A stretch of DNA of 50,849 bases, taken from positions 1 through 50,849 of IMG/VR virus record IMGVR_UViG_3300033156_000246; one strand, written 5' to 3'. The DNA comes from a virus. Position numbers and translations under genes: made by a program. Of the stretch, positions 7,264 to 14,609 are shown one piece after another. The notes beneath the pieces were generated by a model. It was not told the origin of the DNA, made no database searches, and worked only from the letters and a program-made list of their open reading frames with translations. Position 1 is the stretch's first letter; every line of letters begins with the position of its first letter.

Positions 7264-7303
7264 CCAGATACCACCAGTCTCGTTTTAAGGGGCTGGTGGC
7301 TGG
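7264..7303 (+). promoter_or_regulatory. Leader hairpin with TTTTAAGGGG in loop
   Basis: CCAG and CCACCAG (7264-7277) pair with CTGGTGG and CTGG (7293-7303). The loop holds TTTTAAGGGG. It lies just upstream of the ribosome site of the next gene and repeats the hairpin-plus-motif pattern seen at 5.9 kb. Confidence 0.5.
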
Positions 7304-7328
7304 AGGCAAAAAATAAGGAGGTGATAGT

Positions 7329-7688
7329 ATGGAGCTGCAAGCTCGGTTTGTAGTGGAGTATGAGTTTGAGCCAGATAGTAGTATGAAGTGTAGGGCAACA
7401 GTAAAGCTATATCTACCAACAGAGCCAAACACAGGAGACATCGCCAAAGTTCTCATTGACCCGGATACCAATATATTCGGAAGTGCACTTCGTTCAGTAT
7501 GGGGATTCTACAGTAACGGATATAGATACAGCCGGTATACTCTGAAAGCCAAGACATGGGATGAGCTTGAAAGCAAAATCCATGATCTCATGGATGAAAC
7601 AGTGAGTAAACTCAGAGCTGTAAGAGCAATGAACGAAATCACAGAAGAGAAAAAGCCAAGAGATAAAGAGGTTGTATTTCCTATTTAA
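7329..7688 (+). CDS. Unknown protein
   Basis: 119 residues; AAGGAGGTGATAGT precedes ATG. Beta-rich N-terminal half, helical C-terminus from about residue 75, Lys-rich end. No recognised family. The TAA stop leads into six T. Confidence 0.7.
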   Translation: MELQARFVVEYEFEPDSSMKCRATVKLYLPTEPNTGDIAKVLIDPDTNIFGSALRSVWGFYSNGYRYSRYTLKAKTWDELESKIHDLMDETVSKLRAVRAMNEITEEKKPRDKEVVFPI

Positions 7689-7709
7689 TTTTTTAAGTTG
7701 GGTGGTAGT

Positions 7710-8027
7710 ATGTTGTGGGCTGAAGTTAGGAAAAAGAGAGAGTACCAGCCTCAGGTTGGGGCTGTTGACAACACCTTGCTTGGTGGGGTAGTTGTTAGAG
7801 AAAAAAACCCTTTTAAAGGGGTCTCCATGTCAGTAGAGAAGTACTTGGTTAAAGTCGATAGTGAGAACAAATACGTGCTGTGGAACTTCAAGAACTTGGG
7901 TATAGTGGTAAAAGCCAAGTTGATTGATTGGAACAGTGATGAGCAGTATCCGGAAACTGCATTGAAGCCAATATCACATGAACAGTTTGAAAACATAATC
8001 AAAAAACTTGAGGTGAAGAAGTTATGA
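7710..8027 (+). CDS. Unknown protein
   Basis: 105 residues from ATG 7710, with GGGTGGTAGT upstream. CTTTTAAAGGGGTCTCC precedes an internal ATG (7827), which could give a 66-residue product starting MSVEKYLVKV. The stop overlaps the next start (ATGA). No domain recognised. Confidence 0.66.
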   Translation: MLWAEVRKKREYQPQVGAVDNTLLGGVVVREKNPFKGVSMSVEKYLVKVDSENKYVLWNFKNLGIVVKAKLIDWNSDEQYPETALKPISHEQFENIIKKLEVKKL

Positions 8028-8449
8028 AAGCAGACAAAGATGTTCTAAAGACACTTATAGCAGGCTTAGAGAATGCATTGGAGTGCTTGAAAAATGATAT
8101 GAAATATTACATCGAAAGTATAAAAGAAACTCGTGCTGTAGAGGACGTCATGCATCTCAAACAACAGCTACTTATAGACTGGCTCAGAAATATGCCAATG
8201 GGTACTGATGAGTGCTACTTCTGTATTCTCTATGATGACGAGTGTGAAAGATGTATATATGCTGAGCATCATGGTATTTGTGCTACGAGTTCTAAAACAG
8301 ACCTTTATACTGAATTGGTAAAACTAATTGACAAATACAGCGATAGTATGGATGACTGGTCAATAATCGATACATTCAAGGACGCACTGATCATAGCAAT
8401 CCAAAAGAAATATTACAAAGGTGAAGAGTATGGAAACGACAAAGATTAG
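8024..8449 (+). CDS. Cys-cluster protein, unknown
   Basis: 141 residues. Central metal-binding-like cluster CYFC-x6-CERC-x8-C (about residues 65-87) between two helical segments. Zinc or Fe-S binding is plausible. It ends with TAG and overlaps the next gene by 20 bases. Confidence 0.7.
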   Translation: MKADKDVLKTLIAGLENALECLKNDMKYYIESIKETRAVEDVMHLKQQLLIDWLRNMPMGTDECYFCILYDDECERCIYAEHHGICATSSKTDLYTELVKLIDKYSDSMDDWSIIDTFKDALIIAIQKKYYKGEEYGNDKD

Positions 8450-8870
8450 ATTGGTCAACTTAACACCACACAATGTAACACTCATTTTAAAGGGCGGTGA
8501 GCAGCATTCAATACCACCATCCGGGATTGTAGCACGAGTAACGACAAAGCAGGAAACCGTAGAGCTGATTGAGTTAGAAACCGATAGAATTATTGCAACA
8601 GTACCAGTGGTCAAATCAGAGTTTGCAGAAGTGCATGGACTGCCATTAGCATGTGAGAACTGCAAACGATATGACGAGTGTGAGCTGTACTTCAAAGAAA
8701 AGCAAATCTGTGGTTTCCAAGAGCCAGAAGAGTACTACATTGTCAGCTCACTGGTAGCTATGGCTATGCATGGACGAAGGGATATTGTAGCTCCAGATAC
8801 CTCACCTAACGGTGTAGTCAGAGATGAATATGGAAACATTATAGGTGTTAAGAGGTTTCAGAAGTGGTAA
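8430..8870 (+). CDS. Phage-type NLTPH protein with inserted Cys module
   Basis: 146 residues from ATG 8430 (GGTGAAGAGT upstream). It matches a phage hypothetical family I recognise: start RLVNLTPHNVTL, then IPPSG-ARV, then VHGLP, YIVSSLVA, and DEYGNIIGVKRF at the end. Function of the family is unknown. Odd feature: between the GLP motif and YIVS lies an extra segment, CENC-x5-C-x9-C, that the usual family lacks (there this is a short loop). The insert resembles the many separate four-Cys mini-proteins of this genome. Confidence 0.75.
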   Translation: METTKIRLVNLTPHNVTLILKGGEQHSIPPSGIVARVTTKQETVELIELETDRIIATVPVVKSEFAEVHGLPLACENCKRYDECELYFKEKQICGFQEPEEYYIVSSLVAMAMHGRRDIVAPDTSPNGVVRDEYGNIIGVKRFQKW

Positions 8871-8872
8871 AC

Positions 8873-9157
8873 ATGGTTGCTATAAAAGATGCTAGAATTC
8901 GTGTCAGAATTATAGAAGATGAGCTGGTCATTTCTCTCTGCGGAAGACGACGGAAGTATAACTACCAAGACCATATTTTTAAGGTCTGTTCAACCAAAGA
9001 TCCACAGCTAATAGAGGAATTTATACAGAAATTCGGACTTGGTGAATTTAAATTGGGTAATTGCCGGGACTATGGATTTCTTCTTGACAAATACCACTCA
9101 CATCCAATATACTGGTTTATATTTAGAAGTGGTGCTAGCAAATGGAAGTTTGGGTGA
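8873..9157 (+). CDS. Unknown protein
   Basis: 94 residues from ATG 8873; it starts two bases after the previous stop. Basic N-terminal beta strands with GRRRKY, aromatic C-terminus (HPIYWFIFRSG). No family recognised. Confidence 0.62.
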   Translation: MVAIKDARIRVRIIEDELVISLCGRRRKYNYQDHIFKVCSTKDPQLIEEFIQKFGLGEFKLGNCRDYGFLLDKYHSHPIYWFIFRSGASKWKFG

Positions 9158-9166
9158 GGTGATAGA

Positions 9167-9538
9167 ATGGGGGATTTGTATTGTAAAAAGTGTGGTGAGC
9201 CTTGGGAAGCTGCTGGTGTATTGCCAGCACTTGGTGGTAGAGAAGATGAGGCAGATATGACAAAAAAAGAAGCAGAGAGATTCATGAGGGGTGAAGGCTG
9301 TCCATCTTGTGGCTTTGGTCAATACTGTCCACTGTGCAAAGGAACTGGTGAAATAGACGAAGAGGAAGCCAAGTGGTGGGGTGAAGAAGCCGAACCCATT
9401 GACATAAGAGATGACGTCATGTATTTCAGATGTCCCAAGTGCGGTGGAACTGGAAAACCAAAAGGCAGTGATGAGCTCTACTACTCCGGACTTGTAGATG
9501 TTGATGGAGAAGTGGATGTTTTGGACTACATCTTTTAA
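9167..9538 (+). CDS. Multi-CxxC zinc protein, DnaJ-like zinc motifs
   Basis: 123 residues; GAGGTGATAGA precedes ATG. Four CxxC pairs: CKKC (6-9), CPSC, CPLCKGTG and CPKCGGTG. The last two match the CxxCxGxG type of DnaJ zinc repeats, but no J domain is present. Acidic C-terminus. Probably a structural zinc protein or chaperone-interfering factor; function not assignable. Confidence 0.75.
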   Translation: MGDLYCKKCGEPWEAAGVLPALGGREDEADMTKKEAERFMRGEGCPSCGFGQYCPLCKGTGEIDEEEAKWWGEEAEPIDIRDDVMYFRCPKCGGTGKPKGSDELYYSGLVDVDGEVDVLDYIF

Positions 9539-9552
9539 AGGGGGTGTTGTGT

Positions 9553-9789
9553 GTGATAATCGAGAAGTATGGAAATATGGTTAGTTTGTACTATCCTGCA
9601 GATAGAACATATGTCTGTGCTGGGTATAATATATACGCAGTCAGGCTGTGGACTGAAAACAGCATACTACCAGTTGCAACCTTATTTGATGGAGAAATGT
9701 ACATTGACGAAAGTAATATAGTCAACATAAAGTACGATGCAAATAAAAAAGGACAGGTAGTATTGAACATAATATTAAAGGTGTGGTGA
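9553..9789 (+). CDS. Unknown small protein
   Basis: 78 residues from GTG 9553, preferred because TTTTAAAGGGGGTG lies 7-10 bases upstream; GTG 9544 is inside that site. Beta-rich. The 3' end nearly meets the next gene. No domain recognised. Confidence 0.6.
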   Translation: MIIEKYGNMVSLYYPADRTYVCAGYNIYAVRLWTENSILPVATLFDGEMYIDESNIVNIKYDANKKGQVVLNIILKVW

Positions 9790-9794
9790 GAAGT

Positions 9795-10259
9795 ATGGAT
9801 GAGTTGGAAGCTTGCAGGTTGTGGATAAGTAGAGATTTCTCGATGATACCAGCAGCACTGATTGAGAGAGCATATGCTCCAGACTTTGAGGACATAGAGA
9901 TAGTTGCTCCAACAACGGATGCCATTGCAAAGGAGTTCATTGCTAAAGGAGAATGTGATGGAAACTGTGATTACTGTGTGGATTACAGCTGTGAAGAGTA
10001 CTACTACCATGCAGCTCCAAGAATCCCAATGTGGGGTTGGGTATTTGTTCCAGATGTCCCCATAGAACAGTGGTGGATTAAAAACAACGCTCAGGAAATC
10101 TACGAAAAGTGTGGTATTATCGTTTACTACACCGATGAGATTGGAGTCTACCTTGGAATCAACGGAGCTGGTTATGATTTCTACGAAGCTCACTGGTTGC
10201 CACTATACCGTTTAAGGGGGCTGAAGTGGCACAGTCAGGAGGCGGATAATGGCAGGTAG
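9795..10259 (+). CDS. Unknown protein with Cys cluster
   Basis: 154 residues from ATG 9795. Residues about 55-70 hold CDGNCDYCVDYSCEEYYYH, a metal-ligand-like cluster. The end has YDFYEAHWLPLYRLRGLKWH, a motif I recognise from phage and prokaryotic hypothetical proteins of unknown role. Stop is TAG and overlaps the next gene. Confidence 0.68.
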   Translation: MDELEACRLWISRDFSMIPAALIERAYAPDFEDIEIVAPTTDAIAKEFIAKGECDGNCDYCVDYSCEEYYYHAAPRIPMWGWVFVPDVPIEQWWIKNNAQEIYEKCGIIVYYTDEIGVYLGINGAGYDFYEAHWLPLYRLRGLKWHSQEADNGR

Positions 10260-10389
10260 TTTGAGTAGTTGGGACGTTGAGAAGAGAATCAACAGAGCAA
10301 AGAATATTGTAGAGCTGAAAAGAGAACTAATCAGGATTTTAAGTATAATTGTGGAAGACATATGGGAGCTGGAGAACAGAAGAAGGTGA
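10249..10389 (+). CDS. 46-residue helical protein
   Basis: Starts inside the previous gene with CAGGAGGCGGATA before ATG. One amphipathic helix with Arg/Lys and Glu (VEKRINRAKNIVELKRELIR). Too short for domain assignment; the strong ribosome site supports it. Confidence 0.55.
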   Translation: MAGSLSSWDVEKRINRAKNIVELKRELIRILSIIVEDIWELENRRR

Positions 10390-10394
10390 TGTGA

Positions 10395-10580
10395 GTGGTG
10401 TTGGGTGAACTATGGATTGATAACAGACACAGTATTGTGTACTTTACTCCACTTGGAAAAGAACGAGATGAGTCATGGTGGTTAGGTAGCTTTGAAAGAC
10501 TGAAAGAATATCTGGGTGATGAAACTACGAGACTCCTTGAAACTGAAGGATATGCTTTTGTTGACTTGACTTTACTCTGA
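10395..10580 (+). CDS. Unknown small protein
   Basis: 61 residues from GTG 10395 (10398 also possible); GAAGGTGATGTGA upstream. Trp-rich middle (ESWWLGSFERLKEYL). No family recognised. Confidence 0.58.
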   Translation: MVLGELWIDNRHSIVYFTPLGKERDESWWLGSFERLKEYLGDETTRLLETEGYAFVDLTLL

Positions 10581-10595
10581 GAGGGTGGTGATTTT

Positions 10596-10760
10596 ATTAC
10601 GGCAACATGGATGGAAGTGATGGTAAATGTTGAAGATATTGGTTGCGTAACAGTAGGGGTATTTTTTGATCTACCTTCTAGTGATTTGCGTATGTTAAAG
10701 GAAAAAATAGAGGAGCTTGGAGATTTTAAGTGTATGATTTTTGTTGGTGAGAGAGCATGA
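10596..10760 (+). CDS. 54-residue protein, probable ATT start
   Basis: An open frame ends at TGA 10758, overlapping the next ATG. The only start at proper distance from GAGAGGGTGGTGATTTT is ATT at 10596; ATG 10611 lies 20 bases away from the site. Compact alpha/beta content (VNVEDIGCVTVGVFFDLP, then LKEKIEELG). Use of ATT is rare but supported by the packed layout. Confidence 0.55.
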   Translation: MTATWMEVMVNVEDIGCVTVGVFFDLPSSDLRMLKEKIEELGDFKCMIFVGERA

Positions 10761-10939
10761 CAACAGTTTCTCCTGACCCTGAAGAAGACTTAGATTTGGT
10801 AAAAAGACTGATAGAGTGTAAGACCAGAATCGTCCATCTGGTCAGAAAAGTAGATGATGAAACAGCAAGAGAGCTCAAAGATGTAGAGTCGTCAATGGCA
10901 ATGGTAATAGATAGATTATGGACTAAGTTAAGGGGGTGA
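10757..10939 (+). CDS. 60-residue helical protein
   Basis: ATGA overlap with the previous gene. Acidic N-terminus followed by two helices. TTAAGGGGGTGA overlaps its 3' end. No family recognised. Confidence 0.6.
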   Translation: MTTVSPDPEEDLDLVKRLIECKTRIVHLVRKVDDETARELKDVESSMAMVIDRLWTKLRG

Positions 10940-10969
10940 GTTAATACGTTCCATGTTTGGAGTGACAGT

Positions 10970-11170
10970 ATGGAAGATTGGGAAGAAATAGATTGGGATG
11001 AAAGAAGTGTGCAGCTATTGAAGGAGATACACCGATTGACAAGGGAAATAGAAAAGATAGACAACTATGGCAAAAAACATGCGGTAATAGCACTGATTGA
11101 AGAGTTGACGAGTGAGCCAGTAATTGCTAAAGACTACGTGATGGAAAAAGTGGAGTTACTATTTATGTGA
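10970..11170 (+). CDS. 66-residue helical protein
   Basis: ATG with GGAGTGACAGT upstream. Highly charged helical protein (LLKEIHRLTREIEKIDNYGK), acidic N-terminus. No family recognised. Confidence 0.6.
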   Translation: MEDWEEIDWDERSVQLLKEIHRLTREIEKIDNYGKKHAVIALIEELTSEPVIAKDYVMEKVELLFM

Positions 11171-11176
11171 TGTTCT

Positions 11177-11560
11177 ATGTCTAAGGTCGTTAGAAAATAT
11201 GGTGGTAGACCAGTAGATGCGTATGAGTTGTTTGTTGATTCAATTTTCTATTTGCTACACATTGATGGTAACGAAAAAACGAACTATTATCTGAAGCACT
11301 ATCCAGAAGCGATTGAGGATGCGAGGAGATTCTTCTTGAGAGAGTATGAGTCATGGGAACTAAAGGATGAATATTCGTTTAGGAGATTTTTACAGATACA
11401 AGAGAGTTTCAAAGGTTTGTATCACAAGTTCAAAAAAGAAGTGGCAGTCAAACATATCATTTGTTCAGAGGCAATAAAAGAAACAAATTATACACTCGAA
11501 GACGCTGGAGATTGCTATATGGCTGTGCTCAAGTGTCCTAAGTGTCCATGGAGAAGATGA
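11177..11560 (+). CDS. Unknown protein with C-terminal CPKC
   Basis: 127 residues, seven bases after the previous stop. Helical and charged, with Cys near residue 96 and a C-terminal CPKCPWRR, so a partial metal site is possible. No family recognised. Confidence 0.65.
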   Translation: MSKVVRKYGGRPVDAYELFVDSIFYLLHIDGNEKTNYYLKHYPEAIEDARRFFLREYESWELKDEYSFRRFLQIQESFKGLYHKFKKEVAVKHIICSEAIKETNYTLEDAGDCYMAVLKCPKCPWRR

Positions 11561-11570
11561 ATATTTTAAG

Positions 11571-11948
11571 GTGGTGGAAAATTTGGAGGTGATAGATTTG
11601 AGTGAGCATAATATCGTTTTGGAAATTCCTCTCTGTGAACGAGAAATTAGAGATAGACTTAGAAAAATATATTGGAAATTTACTGAAATCTGGGATGGAC
11701 TTTTAAGCGGCTATGAGCCCTTCTTCGACGAGTATGGAAACCAGTGGGACATGCCTTATGTCGTCAAACCAAACAACGGGCAGGTGGTGATAACCTTCTA
11801 CGACGAAGACATCCCTGAGTTCATCGACCCCGAAGACCCCCAGATGCTGGACATGATCTACGATGCTCTAACTTACTCCATACTTGGCTATCTTGGTCTC
11901 GATGAGCAACAGGTAGATGTCTATGTTCCGATGTCCCATCTGTTATAG
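11571..11948 (+). CDS. Unknown acidic protein
   Basis: 125 residues from GTG 11571, or 116 from TTG 11598, which has the better spaced TTTGGAGGTGATAGA site. Very acidic middle (YDEDIPEFIDPEDP), helical end. The second half is GC-richer, with more C-ending codons than its neighbours. Stop is TAG; the next gene starts 32 bases before it in another frame. Confidence 0.65.
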   Translation: MVENLEVIDLSEHNIVLEIPLCEREIRDRLRKIYWKFTEIWDGLLSGYEPFFDEYGNQWDMPYVVKPNNGQVVITFYDEDIPEFIDPEDPQMLDMIYDALTYSILGYLGLDEQQVDVYVPMSHLL

Positions 11949-12126
11949 AACCTTTAAAACAAACAAAGCTATGCATGAGCACTTTAGAGAGCAACATGTT
12001 GGTAAGCCAACTGTTAAAGGGGCGATATATGCTCTACAACAAGGCTGCAAACCTGAACAACTCCGCAAACACGGTTATCCAGATGAAATTATCGAAAAAG
12101 CTTTAAATGCAATAAAAGGTAGGTGA
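11917..12126 (+). CDS. C2H2 zinc-finger protein
   Basis: 69 residues. N-terminal finger CPIC-x12-HEHFREQH is a complete C2H2 site; the C-terminal half is helical and ends EKALNAIKGR. Small single-finger proteins are common in archaeal viruses and often bind DNA. It overlaps the preceding gene by 32 bases. A second finger protein lies at 31525. Confidence 0.75.
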   Translation: MSMFRCPICYRTFKTNKAMHEHFREQHVGKPTVKGAIYALQQGCKPEQLRKHGYPDEIIEKALNAIKGR

Positions 12127-12132
12127 ACCAGC

Positions 12133-12444
12133 ATGAGTAGTAGCTGTCCTTTTGCTGTGGACGACATTATAGTGCCAAAGGAACCAGACTACTACGAAAG
12201 AGTGTATAACATAAAATATAGAGTTATAGATACATTTAAATGTGGTATAATAGTCGAACCATTGATAGAACAAAGGTATATCGAAGAGATACGCAATACT
12301 CTCAGCAAAGAAATATACGAGCTGAACTGCACTTTACCGAGTTTTATCAGCATAAATGCTAAAGTGTCTGTGGATAAAGAAGTATACATATGGGATTTTG
12401 AATGGGAAGACTACGAGGTGGTTGAAGATGGGAGCACTGGTTGA
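12133..12444 (+). CDS. Unknown protein
   Basis: 103 residues; begins seven bases after the zinc-finger gene with AGGTGAACCAGC upstream. Mixed alpha/beta, acidic end. Overlaps the next gene by 17 bases. No family recognised. Confidence 0.65.
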   Translation: MSSSCPFAVDDIIVPKEPDYYERVYNIKYRVIDTFKCGIIVEPLIEQRYIEEIRNTLSKEIYELNCTLPSFISINAKVSVDKEVYIWDFEWEDYEVVEDGSTG

Positions 12445-12634
12445 TACACTAACTGGATTTGCAGAAAGCGAAAAAGATAGCCATGCGTATATAATCATAG
12501 GTCAAGAGATTGAGCAGCTATACCTGTATTTGAGTAACTTAAAAGAGAGAGTCGAAGCACTGGAGCAGGAGAACAAACAGTTAAAGTTAAGAATAGAAGA
12601 GTTGGAACTGCATTATGGCGGTGCTAAGCTATGA
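12428..12634 (+). CDS. Leucine-zipper-like coiled-coil protein
   Basis: 68 residues from ATG 12428 (GAGGTGGTTGAAG upstream). Residues about 28-60 form a clean heptad coiled coil (LYLYLSNLKERVEALEQ, ENKQLKLRIEELELH). Likely a dimer or oligomer. ATGA overlap with the next gene. Confidence 0.68.
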   Translation: MGALVDTLTGFAESEKDSHAYIIIGQEIEQLYLYLSNLKERVEALEQENKQLKLRIEELELHYGGAKL

Positions 12635-12819
12635 TTGACGAAATAATAGAGGAGCTAAGTGGTATCGTTGGCAAGTCATGTTGGGTATGTAAACACCGCA
12701 GCAAGGAGAACTGGTATGAAGATGAGTTCTGCCACTTCTATCCGGAGCTGTGGGAAAGAGAGATTTTAAAGGGGAAGAAGTGCCCATACTTTGAGTTCAA
12801 AGGTGAAGGTGATGTTTGA
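12631..12819 (+). CDS. Four-Cys mini-protein
   Basis: 62 residues. Cys pattern CWVC, then a single Cys (EFCHFY), then CPYF. Likely zinc or Fe-S. Member of the recurrent small Cys-protein class of this genome (see also 15656, 17410, 17755, 23091, 24706). ATGA overlap with the previous gene. Confidence 0.66.
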   Translation: MIDEIIEELSGIVGKSCWVCKHRSKENWYEDEFCHFYPELWEREILKGKKCPYFEFKGEGDV

Positions 12820-12973
12820 GACGTGGTATAAGGGACACCACATAGCACAGAACAAGAACGAAGGGGTGTGGATTATTAAGGGGTTGTTTATTGACGAAGT
12901 AGTGAGGTTAGATAGCCTGTTTGATGTGTTTGAGTATATCGATAAGAAGATTGAGGAGAGAAAGAAAAGGTGA
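12812..12973 (+). CDS. 53-residue unknown protein
   Basis: From ATG 12812 with AAGGTGAAGGTG upstream, overlapping the preceding gene by eight bases. N-terminal beta strands, C-terminal Lys/Glu helix. No family recognised. Confidence 0.58.
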   Translation: MFETWYKGHHIAQNKNEGVWIIKGLFIDEVVRLDSLFDVFEYIDKKIEERKKR

Positions 12974-12977
12974 TAGT

Positions 12978-13184
12978 ATGGGGATTTATGTAATAGCTGA
13001 GTATGATGATGGAAAAGTTGAGAGAAAGGAGGCTGAGAATGATTTCCACGCACGCAATATGGCATATGCTGCAATGTTTATATGTAGGGAAGATGGAAAA
13101 ACGCCTACAAGAGTATCTATAGTGTTTGACTTTAAAGATGGTAAAGGAGTGATTTTGTATGGTGATGACGATGAGTGCACTTGA
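12978..13184 (+). CDS. 68-residue unknown protein
   Basis: ATG 12978 preceded by AAAAGGTGATAGT. Compact alpha/beta look: strand-turn, helix (HARNMAYAAMFI), then a hairpin (RVSIVFDFKDGKGVILYGD). No family recognised. The next small gene begins inside it. Confidence 0.6.
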   Translation: MGIYVIAEYDDGKVERKEAENDFHARNMAYAAMFICREDGKTPTRVSIVFDFKDGKGVILYGDDDECT

Positions 13185-13263
13185 CGTACAGGTAGGTGGA
13201 GACCATTATAAGGAAGACCTGTTGATTGAGCTTGAGTATGGGGGTGATGAAAATGCCGTGTGA
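13165..13263 (+). CDS. 32-residue remnant with DUF3310-like motif
   Basis: MTMSALDVQVGGDHYK matches the typical beginning of phage DUF3310 proteins (VGGDHYK), but the frame closes after 32 codons and lacks the family's GNVIKYV-type core. It overlaps both neighbours. Either a decayed gene or a mini-protein keeping only the N-terminal motif. Confidence 0.5.
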   Translation: MTMSALDVQVGGDHYKEDLLIELEYGGDENAV

Positions 13264-13618
13264 GTATGAAGATTGTGAGTGGCTTATAGAGGAGATGTTT
13301 GGGACGTTTCCAGCTTTGGCTAACACGCTGAAGGAGATAGCAGACAGAATAGACGCTTTAAGGGGAGTAAGAAAAGTCCACGTTGTCCATGGTATCCACA
13401 CAGGCAGGTACAAGTTGAACGAAGCTGTAGAGAAGTTAGTTGAGGAGTACATAGCCGTCATTAAGCTGAATTCCAAGTTTGCCATAGTCGAAGGAAATGA
13501 CGATTGTTTCTACGTCCTTTATGCATCACCGTATTCAACAACATGGGCTTTTGAGGTTAAGATGGATAGCTTTAAGGAGTACCTCAGCTATGCCGATTGT
13601 TGCACACAGAATCTTTAG
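13253..13618 (+). CDS. Unknown protein
   Basis: 121 residues from ATG 13253 with GGGGGTGATGAAA upstream. Cys near both ends, a helical N-terminal half and a beta-rich C-terminal half (KFAIVEGNDDCFYVLYASP). Internal TTTAAGGGGAG at 13357. Stop is TAG. Last gene before dispersed element copy 3. Confidence 0.62.
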   Translation: MPCEYEDCEWLIEEMFGTFPALANTLKEIADRIDALRGVRKVHVVHGIHTGRYKLNEAVEKLVEEYIAVIKLNSKFAIVEGNDDCFYVLYASPYSTTWAFEVKMDSFKEYLSYADCCTQNL

Positions 13619-13644
13619 AGCACCTCATCCCAACCTCCACTCAA

Positions 13645-13760
13645 ACATCCTCTCAGACGTAATCTCAGCCATTCTGATGAAGAATTTCATCGACCCATAT
13701 GTAATAACACTTCTGATGTGAATTTCCTCTGAGAGCTAATCTGAGCTATACCTGTGACAT
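13645..13760. repeat. Dispersed intergenic element, copy 3
   Basis: CTCAGACGTAATCTCAG (13652-13668), then CCATTCTGATGAAGAATTTC, CCCATATGTAATAAC, and the right arm CTCTGAGAGCTAATCTGAG (13727-13745). Same order of blocks as copies 2, 4 and 5. Confidence 0.72.
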
Positions 13761-13783
13761 AGCATACCATATAGGTGAATGTG

Positions 13784-14455
13784 ATGATGTTCAATATACT
13801 CAAGACAGCTAAAGACTTCGGTATACACTGGACACTTAGAAAATTGCTGCTCAATTATTCAGTAGATAAATTTTACAACAAACCAAACAAGCTTTTAAAG
13901 GAGCTTGCTGAGGCTCAAGCTGTATTGAGATTTATTGAAAAGGCAAGAAAAGCTGATGTAATCTACGACCTTGCGTGTGGACATGGTTTTGTAGCAGCAT
14001 CCAACGCTCTGAGATACCCAAATAAGCTGGTTATTGGTCTTGACCTAAAACAACGTGAAGACTGGTTCAGATATTATCCCATACAAAATCTTCTGATGGT
14101 AGAGGCAAATATGTATGAGTTCAACTTTGATACCTTCAAACCAGACTTTATCTACGCTGTTCATCCCTGCCGCTCTCTTGCAGTCCACTGTATTGACATA
14201 GCGGCAAAATACGACGCCAAGATAGTCCTAATGCCATGCTGTGAAGACCTGAAATACATTCGAAGACTCTTTGACAACCATGATACTGTTTACAAATTCT
14301 TAGCAACTGAAATCTCCAAAGATAGAGCGAGATACATTAACTGGTGTGCGTCACTGGCGATGTATATAGAATCTCTTGGTTACACTGTAAAAGTTCATAG
14401 ACCAAAATTTTTATATAACTATACTCCAAAGGACATTATACTGTACGGGAGGTGA
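13784..14455 (+). CDS. SAM-dependent methyltransferase-like protein
   Basis: 223 residues from ATG 13784. Class I methyltransferase pattern: glycine-rich motif VIYDLACGHGFVA (about 59-71), acidic strand end VIGLDLKQ, then YAVHPCRSLAVH and IVLMPCCEDL. The HPC/CCE pattern recalls the METTL25/Methyltransf_32 group, where HACGDL and PCCYHKL occur. Substrate unknown; RNA or protein is possible. It opens the 13.8-18.1 kb block after the dispersed element. Confidence 0.68.
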   Translation: MMFNILKTAKDFGIHWTLRKLLLNYSVDKFYNKPNKLLKELAEAQAVLRFIEKARKADVIYDLACGHGFVAASNALRYPNKLVIGLDLKQREDWFRYYPIQNLLMVEANMYEFNFDTFKPDFIYAVHPCRSLAVHCIDIAAKYDAKIVLMPCCEDLKYIRRLFDNHDTVYKFLATEISKDRARYINWCASLAMYIESLGYTVKVHRPKFLYNYTPKDIILYGR

Positions 14456-14459
14456 TTGT

Positions 14460-14609
14460 GTGAAAGTACCAGTTAAGATATATTTTCCAAGAGCATTGTA
14501 CGACCAGATTAGTGAGACAGCCAAGCAGAATGGTGAAAAGTTCAGCGACACCGTAATTCGACTAATAGAGACTGCTTTAAAGGGCGGTAAGAAAAAGGGT
14601 AAGACATGA
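14460..14609 (+). CDS. Ribbon-helix-helix (CopG-like) regulator
   Basis: 49 residues from GTG 14460; GGGAGGTGATT upstream. Short strand KVPVKIYFP, helix ALYDQISETAKQNG, turn, helix FSDTVIRLIETAL, Lys-rich tail: the classic RHH layout and length. Would dimerise and bind palindromic operators. ATGA overlap with the kinase-like gene. A candidate to bind one of the palindromes described here (inference). Confidence 0.72.
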   Translation: MKVPVKIYFPRALYDQISETAKQNGEKFSDTVIRLIETALKGGKKKGKT

